Positions 54,812 through 64,000 of a stretch of DNA of 64,000 bases are shown in pieces. Source of the DNA: Xanthostigma xanthostigma (taxonomy: Eukaryota > Arthropoda > Insecta > Raphidioptera > Raphidiidae). The position numbers and the translations under genes were made by a program. The stretch covers positions 51,967,665-52,031,664 of the forward strand of contig OY754468.1 of assembly GCA_963575645.1 (NCBI GenBank), read 5' to 3'. The notes below the pieces were generated by a model, which did not search any database, was not told the DNA's origin, and saw only the letters and a program-made list of their open reading frames with translations. The number at the start of each line of letters is the position of its first letter. Within the stretch, counting starts at the first letter, position 1.

Positions 54812-57800
54812 TTAAACAACAAATCGACTGTTTTCTGGGAAAGCAGCAGGTTTCATCATTTTCCACGCAGCGGTAATAGCTACGCTCGGAGTATGCGTTA
54901 GCCGGACTGTTTCGCTGAATTCGGGGAACGTCATATAATATCCTAGAAACAAACGTTTTATACTTACACAAAATCTACAGTATGTAAACACGTAAGGTGA
55001 AATTAACACTGGGAAAAAATGACTGGATCAGAGTGAGCCTTGAAATCTTGTTTTTCAATTAGACAGATAATATTCTTTTGCAAAATGAATGTGTATACTA
55101 CCGAAGAAAATATTCAAATGATTACAACATGATCGGACTTTTTTTGTTAATGGGACATTAAATTCCCAAAAATACTTAAATATGGTGCGAGATCAAATAT
55201 CTCCGCCTATTCGTGTCGAACCTAAAGATATTGGGTCACTGATTTACCAACGCGCATACGTCATACCAGTCAGACAATTTTTGAATGAAATGTTTCCAAA
55301 CAGATGGAGTTGTTTTTTTGTTTTATTTTTGTGCAAAAAAATTAAAATAAATGATTTATAAGAGCTTTTTATTATTAAAAAAGCCAAGTAAAATAAAAAT
55401 AAATCAAAATAAAATAGAAATCCTCAATATTACCACGATAATTCAATAGAAATAACAATTAATGTAGTTATGGCTAACTCTGATCCAAGTATTTTTTCCC
55501 AATGCTAATTTCCCTATGTGCACCTTACGCGTTTACATACTGTATACACTTACACTCATTGATTCAAGATAGCAATCCGGAACGCTAGTTTGTAAGTGAA
55601 CAAAGTTATGCGGTTCAACCAACGACGACTAAACTGTACGAAAGCCAAATGTCTGTTTTATACTAATGGGGTTACGCGACAATTTTGCTAATCCCTAAGG
55701 GATCCGCAGGCGACAAGTTTGGAAAACACTGCTTACCCGGAAACCAAGGCGGTAGAGTTGAGCCGCGCAACTGAACTTTATTTGAATGTCTTGGAGGCTC
55801 GGGTATCAATAAATATTCCAAGCCGCGAGATTCCAACGACGGCATATCATTCGCTTGGGCCTGTGTCGAAGAAGGCGCAGCGCCGATCAGTTCACTCATG
55901 GCCGTGTCGTCTAAATTCGGTGCATCTTTTTCATCGTCAGTTTTCTTAGATTTCTTCGGCGATCTTATTGTCCGCCACGAATCTCTGCCCGACTCGGAAT
56001 AAATATGATCGTGTGGTCTTTGAGAAGTACTCTGTGTTATTATAACGGCCCTTTCAAATTCTGAGTTCATCGTGCTTCTCTGCTGCGCCGACGGGCTTGA
56101 AATCGGAACTACAACGTCCTAAACAAAATGACGGTCGATAAAACAAGCGAAAGTTTCGAACAGCCAAAAGCGTTTCATTTAAGGAAGTACCCTCGATAAA
56201 TAAATTAACAAACAGAAAATTACGAAAATTTGCAGATATGTCGAAACCTTTTCAAAAATGACTCAGTTAAATTTTTGTGATCTTTGGTTGACTTTGAAAA
56301 AAGATATTGATAATTTTATTTCGCTGCACTTAACATGGAGTCTTATGGGAATCTGTGATTTTGACGCACTCCATCATTTATTACGTTGGAATTGACAAAC
56401 AGATTTTGATAAAATTTTGAGGAAATATAAACGAATATTCTAAGAACATTTTTCTTTTTCCAAAACGTACAAAGCTTGCTTATGTTAATAGAAATAACTT
56501 AAACAAAGCCGAGATTTTTTAGCAATTCATAAACATGGCTACACCGCAATATTATAGGTTATGGCGCTTTATTCCAAGGTAAGTTACGAAACTGCAGCAA
56601 TTTCGATAACGTTAGAACATACGTAAATTGAGTAAATGCTAAATGCTATCGTACAATTTTTTGGAAACTTTTCTTCCCTTCCAATAATATCTTTTTTCGC
56701 TCATTTTCATAAATTAATGTCAATTTGACGAATATATACGGATACCGCGTGCTGACTATTCTATGCTGCGTACACTACAGCAAGGAGTGCGGTGTTGCCA
56801 AATTATATACTACGTTACTCAAGTAGAAGACTGAAATTCTTTGACTTACTGCGTACCGAGGGTACTTCCTTAAATCCAAATAACGATAATAAAAACAACC
56901 GCAAACAATTGAATCACTCACCTGTAATGGAGCAGGACCAGCCGAACTGACTCCAATAACGGGTTCTCCACTTTCGGGAAACAAATAGTTGTATATTCGT
57001 GTCGGGGGAGAACCCAATGTAAGACCTTTCTCCTCCGTATGCATTATCGCAGCTGCCACTTCCGGTTGCATTTCTTCTGTCGGATCGTCCGCGGTAATAC
57101 CCAATTTCGATGACTTGAAATAAAAATAAAATCGATTCAAAACGTGCACGGACCGATATCTGATTTTTACGGAACGACCGGATATGCAAGTAACCGAAAT
57201 AAATAAAGAAAAATTGGTTGTCTGTAAAGTCGGTTTACGGACGATAGTTTTACGTGATAACGTATTCCGTAATACATAACCTAAATTTTAGTAGCTGTCA
57301 AACTTGGGCCGAAGCATACTGCGCTCTCGCTTGCACGCACAGGGTCAGGCGGAACGTTACACTTTTTCGTGCGTGCAGCCGGTGTTTCATCAATTTATAA
57401 GACGTTATCACGTCAAAAAAATTAAATTAATTACTTCTTCCAGTATCACCATAGAACGGGACTGGGCACGCATTTGGTTCAACTTTCTTCTTAGCACATA
57501 TTTTTCAGGCTTAAATGAAGCTAGTTCCATCGGCATCAAATTCATCGCTATATCAACGTCTTCATTTTCTTCTTCGATTAACTGCTTTACTAGTCTTGGA
57601 TCGTTGTCTGGAGTTCTTTTTGAAGTCTAAAATTTTTTTTATTGATACATTTTTTTATCTTACGGATAAGTATTAAAATAATCAATACATACGACAGTGC
57701 TCGTTGAAATTACAGTTTCCTTCGACGGTTTTGTAAACTTCTCCGTTACGGTAACAATGTCATCTCCGGTCGCTGATTTCGAATGCGTCTTTTTAAATTG

Positions 57801-60800
57801 AAAATCGGTGTTAGACAAATCGACAAAGTTTAAAAGATAATTTGATAATATCGAATAAAAACTCATAGAATAAATTAGGTTCGTTCCAAGCAGCCTCGAA
57901 CGGTAATGAAACCGTATACAGTCTTGTCACTGCGCAAGACTAATTTGCGCACTAGCTCAAAAATCGATACTGCGCAAGACAGTCTTGCGCAGTAACAAGA
58001 CTGTGTACGGTTTTGTTACCGTTCACGGCTGCTTGGAACAAACTTATTATAAACACACCACTGATTTTTCGTGTATCGAATCATCACCGGAAGACACTTC
58101 TGCCCATTGCGGTGCAGATATATTAGATATATCTAGCTCGGGACTTCCGGCAGATGATTTGTATGAAAACGGTGACCAACTCGGTGGAGTAACATCTAGT
58201 CTTGGTGTTCGAGGACTCCTAATTGGCGACCTCCTCGGTGTCCGAGGACTTCTGATCGGAGATCTTCTGGGAGCCTGTGCTATTATAGAACTATCGTGTA
58301 TCGGCGTCCTCGGGCTCCTTTGTGGAGATTTTTTAAAAGACTGAAAGCATTTGTTTATTAATTCAGACACCATTTCGTTGCGTACTAACATTCGTTCGCG
58401 TAATGCCGATTCTGACAGAAATTACATCTTAACTTATAAAAAATGTTCTAGATACTCGGATACCAACTACGAATCGATAGCGTGCCAAATTTCATCAAAA
58501 TCGGACCAGTCGTTCTCGAGTGACGCGCGTACAAATAGACAAAAATTTCAAAAAACGCGCAAGAAAACAAAATTAAAGATTAGTTCAATTAAATAAATGT
58601 AAGTAAAGTTATTTACAACTGATTCAGCATCAGATGGCAGTTCGTCCCAATTTGGTGGCGTCATTGCAAAAATATCCCGCTCCGGGCTCCCAACAGACGA
58701 CTTATATGAAAACGGTGACCATGCCGGAGGAGTTACATCTAATCTTGGTGTTCGAGGACTTCTGGTCGGAGATCTTCTGGGAGCCTGTGCTATTATAGAA
58801 CTATCGTGTATTGACTTCCTCGGGCTCCTTTGTGGAGATTTTTTAAAAGACTGAAAGCATTTATTTATTAATTCAGATATGTATACGTTGCTCCTTAACT
58901 TATAAAAATTATTCTAGATATGCTTTACGTTTGGATACTAACGACGAATCGATAGCGTGCCGACTTTCGTCAAAATCGAGCCAGTCATTCACGCATATAA
59001 AAAGGCAAAAATTCCGAAAATCGCGCAAAAAAGCAAAATTAAAGATTAGTTTCATTAAATAATTGTAAGTAAAGCTATTTACAACTGATTCAGCATCAGA
59101 TGGCAGTTCGTCCCAATTGGGTGGCGTCATTGCAGAAATATCCCGCTCCGGGCTCCCAACAGACGACTTATATGAAAACGGTGACCATGCCGGAGGAGTA
59201 TCATCAAATCTAGGTGTCCGAGGGCTTCTGATCGGAGATCTTCTGGGCGTCTGTTCTATTAAAGTACTATGGTGTAACGTTGTCCTCGGGCTTCTCTGTG
59301 TAGATTTTTTAAAAGACTGAAAGCATCATATATATTAATACGCTAAGGTTAAAGATGTTTGCCTCCCTTTTTAGAAAAAACATCACAATTTCTCCACATA
59401 AATTATATATCATTTTACAGATGATTGCTTGTTCTACTGACATCGACAACTAAAAAATTTGTTATTGCTTTTGTTTTTGTAAATTAATTAAAATACAGCA
59501 ACGCTGAACAACGTCTGCCATCTAACGGCTTTAATTTTGAAACAACGTCGATCTGTCATCTGACCTTCATATTGTAATACAACAGACACAATACTGCATA
59601 CTGCCATCTGACGGTTTTTATTTTGAAACAGCAAGCAACGCTGAACAACGTCACAGCAATGCTGCATGATGCCATCTGACGGCTTAGCTCAACGCTTTTG
59701 CTACTTGCGCCTCTATATGACAATTTTAGTAAAATATTTCTTCGATCTGTCATCTGAGCTTCATATTGTAATACAACAAAAAGAAGAACGTTATAAGCAG
59801 TGTGCAAAATTAGAAACGAATTGAATACCATATTTAAAAAATAATTTTGTAAAGTGATAATTATTATACTTATTTAGTACGAATAATTCGCACAGGTCAC
59901 ACTAGTTTGTTTATTAATTCAGACATCATTTCGTTGCGTACTAGCATTTATCAACATTTCCATTTGCGTAATGTAGGTTCTGACAGAAATTTTATCTTAA
60001 CTTATAAAAAATATTCTAGATATGCTTTACGTTTGGATACTGACTACGAGTTTCGTCAAAATCGAACCAGTCATTCACGCATATAAAAAGGCAAAAATTC
60101 CGAAAAACGCGCAAAAAAACAAAATTAAAGATTAGTTTCATTAAATAACTGTAAGTAAAGCTATTTACAACTGATTCAGCATCAGATGGCAGTTCGTCCC
60201 AATTGGGTGGCGTCATTGCAGAAATATCCCGCTCCGGGCTCCCAACAGACGACTTATATGAAAACGGTGACCATGCCGGAGGAGTTACATCTAATCTCGG
60301 TGTCCGAGGACTTCTGATCGGAGATCTTCTGGGCGTCTGTTCTATTAAAGTACTATGGTGTAACGTTGTCCTAGGGCTTCTCTGTGTAGATTGTTTAAAA
60401 GACTGAAAGCATTTATTTATTAATTCAGAAATCATTACGTTACTCGCTAGCATTAACCAGCATCTCCGTTTGTGTAATGTCGGTTCTGACAGAAATTTTA
60501 TCTTAACTTATAAAAAATAGTCTAGGTATGCTTTATAGGCCCCACTCACGATCAAACTTCATGCCACAGTTCAGTGTTCAGTGAAGTTGGACCGATTAAT
60601 CGAAAGACTGACTGGCACCACACACAGTTCATGCAAACTGTTCATTTTTTAAAAATTTTTTGTGTTCAGTTTGGTTCAGTTGTTGGCATACACTCGTCGA
60701 GTATAGATGCATAAGATATATTATATATATTATATACACACTATAATATTATACTATAGAGTATAGTTCATTAATAAGAACTAAATGAGTAATTTAAATG

Positions 60801-63238
60801 GTGAGGATTGGCTGTTCATAGCTATGGGATTATATTTAAAACAGAAATAAGAAAAAAAAGAAGAATATGGGTGAAAAATTGGTTAGAAATGCGTAATTCA
60901 AGAAGTCATGTTTATTTGATTAATGAATTACATCTTAGCCGCTTGATTGGAATAATTATTTACGAATGGATGAATTAACTTACAATTATTTACTGGAATT
61001 AGTTACCCTATTTATTAAGAACCAGGACTCAAATATGCAAAAATCTATTTCTGCCCAAGAAAGACTTGCAGCAACATTGAGATTTTTGGCTTCTGGTTGT
61101 ACAAAACACAGAACTCCAAAAACTGAACTGAAAAAAACCCACACACACAGCAGTTTACTTGAACACTGAAGTCGTTCAAAAATCAAGATGCATTTGATGA
61201 GTTCATGCTTGACTTCAGTGTTGGTTTCAGTGTTTATTTGTCCCACACAGTATCATGCTTCACTGAACTATAAGTTTGAACACTGAACTGTGGCATGAAG
61301 TTTGATCGTGAGTGGGGCCTATTAAGTTTGGATAGACTACGGATCGATAGCGTGCCGAGTTTCGTAAAAATCGAACCAGTCATTCACGCATATAAAAAGG
61401 CAAAGATTCCGAAAAACGCGCAAGAAAACAAAATTAAAGATTAGTTCCATTAAATAATTGTAAGTAAAGCTATTTACAACTGATTCAGCGTCAGATGGCA
61501 GTTCGTCCCAATTGGGTGGCGTCATTGCAAAAATGTCCCGCTCCGGACTCCCAACAGACGACTTATATGAAAACGGTGACCATGCCGGAGGAGTATCATC
61601 GAATCTAGGCGTCCGAGGGCTTCTTCTTGGTGTTCTTGGACTCCGTCGTGGTGATCTTTATATAAAAAAATTATTTTAATATGCAAACAAAAGTCCGCAT
61701 TGATTTCGAAAAAACCGAACGCGTATTTGAAAAAAAATCTTACTTGTCTGATTCAGACGAACCGTCAAACCGTTGAGTCCTGTCAATCTACAAACAAAAT
61801 ATTTATCATTAAAATTACTTGCTGGGTTGCAGAAAGGATTGTCAAACAATTTGATTTGACAATGAGTGATTAAATCTGCGCAGCTGACTTGAACTCTTAC
61901 TCTCTGTTCCAAGAAGTCAACGCCTGGAATCCGTCTACGAAATTCGTCGTCCGATACGGCAGTCGGTCCGTAATAAACACTGCCACTCTGGACATCTTGC
62001 TCACGGTAATAATCCAGATCAGGATGTGCTGGCACGTGTTTATCTCGCCAGTTGTATTCAAGGTCGAGTGGTAAATTTTCTCTTAATTGTTCCCGCAATT
62101 CTCCCTGCAGTCAAACAAATGAATCACAACAATTGACTATATAACCCCGCCATTTTACATTTCAATTGAGTTTTGCAGCTACGCTTACGCTACCTTACGA
62201 TTAAAATCGAAACTAAATCATGATTACTTTCAGACAGGCCTGCGATATTACGTTAGGTAGTTTTTAAGCATTCATTTATGTTGATAATTCTGAATTATGT
62301 TGCATAATTCTTTCATCAATGTGACAGCTGACCCGCATGCATAAATTCCTAAAATACCGTTTGTTAATTGATTATTAAACACTGACGACGTCAGCTGTCG
62401 AGTATCTATAATTTACAAGCTATCTATCTTAATTGATTCCGATGGAATTGTCTTTTTTATACATTATCTGTTTTGTTTAGGTACATGAAATTTTAATCTA
62501 TTTCTATATCATCATATATATTAATACGCTAAGGTTTAAGATGTTTGCCTCCCTTTTTAGAAAAAACCACACAATTTCTCCACATAAATTATATATCATT
62601 TTACAGATAATTGCTTGCTCTACTGACATCGACAACTAAAAAATTTATTATTGCTATTGTTTTTGTAAATTAATTAAACTCTGAACAACGTCTGCCATCT
62701 GACGGCGTAACGTTAACACTTCGATCTGTCATTTGACCTTCATATTGTAAATACTGCATACTGCCATCTGACGGGCAACGCTGAACAACGCTTTTGCTAC
62801 TTGCGCCTCTATATGACAATTTTAGTAAAATATTTCTTTTACAACAAAAAGAAGAACGTTATAAGCAGTGTGCAAAATTAGAAACGAATTGAATACCTGC
62901 AATCATATTTAAAAAATAATTTTGTAATTAGTGCGAATAATTCGCACAGGTCACGCTAGTAACCTCTTGAAGTAATAACATTTTCACATACCGGACTTGA
63001 ATAAACAACATCTTGGTCAGGTCTCGTGTACTGCATAGGTATTCGGTAAGGACCAGCTGAAACGGACAATTTACGAAATTTCAAAAAACCGGCAATACAA
63101 ATAATATTGTTTTCAATAAACAAAACAGCTCAAAGCAAATTTCATCATTTACCTTTTGGTTTGACAGCAATTTCCCTAATAACGGTCCGCGAGCCATCGG
63201 GTTTTACAATCTTAGTTTTTGAAACAGTAACCTTTGCC
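54812..63238 (-). CDS. Unrecognised Ser-Pro/Arg-rich protein with a five-exon tandem array (5' end missing)
   Basis: Fourteen exons join in phase into about 846 residues: 63238-63153, 63056-62992, 62104-61901, 61787-61744, 61655-61478, 60402-60169, 59316-59083, 58850-58617, 58340-58059, 57788-57693, 57626-57450, 57113-56922, 56118-55737, 54942-54812 (TAA). The first exon needs two bases from an upstream exon; none with a start was found. N-terminal part: VSKTKIVKPDGSRTVIREI, GPYRIPMQYTRPDQDVVYSS, LDYYREQDVQSGSVYYGP, VSDDEFRRRIPGVDFLEQR. The middle repeats RRSPIRSPRTPRLD...WSPFSYKSS...SPE five times. The C-terminal part includes LVKQLIEEENEDVDIAMNLM and YMTFPEFSETVRLTHTP. No catalytic motif or membrane segment is seen. 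The S-P/R-S-P sites suggest heavy proline-directed phosphorylation (inference). It converges with sideroflexin. Confidence 0.78.
54978..55542 (+). mobile_element. Family B mariner-like MITE, copy 3
   Basis: CAGTATGTAAACACGTAAGG to ...GTTTACATACTG, TA at both ends (54976-54977, 55543-55544). It lies in the last intron of the minus-strand Ser-Pro gene, 36 bp upstream (gene sense) of the last exon. Confidence 0.85.
56120..56920. other. Intron of the Ser-Pro gene, nothing recognised
   Basis: AT-rich stretch between the exons at 56922 and 56118. 'GGAAGTACCCTCGATA' (56185) and 'GAGGGTACTTCCTTAAA' (56859) form an inverted pair, suggesting a foldback or TIR element spanning about 56180-56880. Confidence 0.5.
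57209..57418 (-). mobile_element. Family A repeat, copy 6
   Basis: AAAATTGGTTGTCTGTAAAG to GACGTTATCACGTCAAAA. It lies 31 bp after the donor of the exon ending at 57450 of the Ser-Pro gene. Confidence 0.75.
57893..58039. mobile_element. 147-bp foldback MITE next to a splice donor
   Basis: GTTCCAAGCAGCC... and ...GGCTGCTTGGAAC ends, with inner matches GGTAA..AAACCGTA(T/C)ACAGTCTTG and CTGCGCAAGACT. It begins 19 bp beyond the donor of array exon 5 (exon end 58059). Confidence 0.75.
59326..59905 (+). mobile_element. Non-autonomous Helitron, copy 2, 8 bp from a splice acceptor
   Basis: TCATATATATTAATACGC to CACAGGTCACACTAG, with ACGAATAATTCGCAC just before the end, inserted between A and T. In gene sense the element's 5' end is joined directly to TGCTTTCAG, the acceptor of array exon 59316-59083. 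Flanks GAAAGCA|TTGTTTATTAATTCAGA restore the sequence seen uninterrupted in sister units. Confidence 0.88.
60536..61321 (+). mobile_element. PIF/Harbinger-type element, internally deleted
   Basis: The TIR is TAGGCCCCACTCACGATCAA and its reverse, about 40 bp, flanked by TTA duplications (60533-60535 and 61322-61324), as expected for Harbinger. It lies in the intron between array units 1 and 2 of the Ser-Pro gene. It carries a broken transposase remnant. Confidence 0.85.
60784..61120 (+). pseudogene. Harbinger transposase N-terminal remnant
   Basis: The segment reads MSNLNGEDWLFIAMGLYL, then an in-frame stop, then a basic stretch ending WLEMRNSRSHVYLINELHL. A frame change follows to MDELTYNYLLELVTLFI and ISAQERLAATLRFLASG. 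The last parts resemble the conserved region before the DDE domain in PIF/Harbinger transposases. The catalytic domain is absent, so the copy is dead and would need trans help to move. Confidence 0.75.
62512..62959 (+). mobile_element. Non-autonomous Helitron, copy 3
   Basis: TCATATATATTAATACGC to CACAGGTCACGCTAG, with GTGCGAATAATTCGCAC, a perfect 7-bp stem, ending 9 bp before CTAG. Inserted between A and T. It is shorter than its sisters through internal deletions. It lies in the intron before exon 62104 of the Ser-Pro gene; the element's 3' end is 32 bp from the end of exon 62992. Confidence 0.88.
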
Positions 63239-63361
63239 CTAAACAAACAAGACAACTCGTAATGAAATATTCAAATTTTTAATTTATATAGAAAAAATCA
63301 GAATGTCCACTTACTTTGAAGGTCATGGGCTGTAGTATCAATGATATAATATGTAATCTTA

Positions 63362-63615
63362 AGCCTCCACTACACACGTGGCCAGCACCTCCACTCAAAT
63401 AAGTGCCTATCATCGCCGCGATGATTGCCTAGCCCTCCATACAATCGTGCCGGTCCGATTGTGTGTACGGGCGCACGATGCTGGCCACGCATTCCTTTGA
63501 TGTACCGACAATCAACCGATTACAGGCGATTATGTCCACGCACCGACGAATATGCCCTCTACACAATCGTGAGTGCCTGTAAGTGGCGGTGCTAGCCACG
63601 TGTGTAGTGGAGGCA
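63362..63615. mobile_element. 254-bp MITE with GCCTCCACTACACACGTGGC ends
   Basis: AGCCTCCACTACACACGTGGC and its reverse (GCCACGTGTGTAGTGGAGGC), with TAA-like flanks. The interior is GC-rich relative to its surroundings and has further short inverted words (TCGGTCCGATTGTGTG type). Non-coding. Confidence 0.75.
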
Positions 63616-64000
63616 TAATAATGATTTTACGCTTTTTTATAAACAAAAATATCTGTGGCTTAGTTCACTAAGGTCCGAAGTCACAAATTTAAAACTTTAC
63701 AGGAGAGCTAAATTACCGATTTTTGACCTTTTGAGATCATTTTTTAGTGGTACCATTAGTTTAAAAAAAAATAAATAAAAATAAATTAGAAAGATCTTTA
63801 TTAATTTAATAAGCTAACATAAATATTTTCGACCTTATTATACCAGCAATTAAAAAAAAAAATATTAATGGACAACAGTCTTCTGTGAATATATTTTTAA
63901 TTGAATCATATTAGACGGGTGTCCATTTTTTTATAACAAAATAACTGAAATTTATTCTTAAACAGCGGTCAAGAACGTTCATTTTATTTTAAAATATTTC
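63616..64000. other. AT-rich DNA at the window edge
   Basis: No exon or repeat ends are recognised. The missing first exon(s) of the Ser-Pro gene probably lie beyond 64000 or are too short to see here. Confidence 0.4.

Larger units (their letters stand above)
58059..61655 (-). repeat. Tandem array of five duplicated exons
   Basis: Units in transcription order: 61655-61478 (59 codons, lacks the first part), 60402-60169, 59316-59083 and 58850-58617 (each 234 bp, 78 codons) and 58340-58059 (94 codons, with RRSPIRSPRTP doubled and a diverged end). All but the first begin and end in phase 0 with the same acceptor (TGCTTTCAG|TCTTTTAAA) and, for units 1-4, the same donor context (GAATCAGTT|GTAAATAG). 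Flanking intron DNA is duplicated too. Start-to-start spacing is 510, 466, 1086 and 1253 bp; subtracting the 580-bp Helitron and the 789-bp Harbinger plus duplication gives 506 and 464. Confidence 0.9.

Noticed and set aside
58909-59130. ORF continuing array exon into FTYNYLMKLIFNF... (also at 60016-60453 and 61337-61525)
   Set aside because: This is intron read-through after the shared donor GAATCAGTT|GTAAATAG; the extension is duplicated only because the intron was duplicated with the exon.
63315-63326. ATG ACC TTC AAA|GTAAGT as first coding exon of the Ser-Pro gene
   Set aside because: Its phase-0 end does not match the phase needed by the exon at 63238 (two bases must be contributed), and joining it creates a stop.

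Overview
The window is genomic DNA of an arthropod, most likely an insect. It is AT-rich and intron-rich. Exons have GT..AG boundaries and short phase-matched coding blocks, and they sit in introns packed with DNA transposons, Helitrons, tRNA-derived SINE-like elements and foldbacks. No bacterial or viral gene organisation is seen. The species cannot be named from the sequence alone.

Layout. (1) Positions 881-39810 (+): a long unrecognised gene. Ten exons join in perfect phase into about 706 residues, but the 5' end is missing. A possible alternative first exon lies at 4837-4859. (2) Positions 38407-34072 (-): a two-exon gene nested antisense in the last intron of gene 1. It encodes a basic/acidic, disordered, nuclear-looking protein of 436 aa with a repeated '[10 protein letters not shown]' type motif. 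(3) Positions 50713-40207 (-): the complete mitochondrial RNA helicase SUV3 (SUPV3L1) in 11 exons, 764 aa. (4) Positions 51589-54337 (+): a complete sideroflexin of the SFXN1/3 type in 4 exons, 322 aa. It is head-to-head with Suv3 across an 875-bp spacer, so two mitochondrial genes may share a promoter region. (5) Positions 63238-54812 (-): a 14-exon fragment, with start not found, of an unrecognised Ser-Pro/Arg-rich protein. Its centre is a five-fold tandem array of one duplicated exon.

Mobile DNA makes up much of the rest. Clear families are: a MITE with mariner-like TA target sites (three ~570-bp copies); non-autonomous Helitrons (three copies with TC...CTAG ends inserted between A and T); TTAA-flanked piggyBac-like MITEs (five); pogo/Tigger-like elements (two); a PIF/Harbinger relic with TTA target duplications and a broken transposase; a SINE with an 8-bp target duplication; a 1.2-kb near-perfect foldback; and an unclassified TTGGTTGTCTG family (six copies). 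An 86/87-bp tandem repeat (29902-31017) carries a CACGTG E-box in all 13 units and shows a four-unit higher-order period.

Two themes deserve attention. One is the duplicated phase-0 exon array, whose ancestral unit length (about 465-510 bp) reappears when the inserted Helitron and Harbinger are subtracted. The other is how often transposons sit within 10-35 bp of splice sites, including a Helitron only 8 bp from the AG of one array exon and long inverted arms bracketing exons 6-7 of gene 1.
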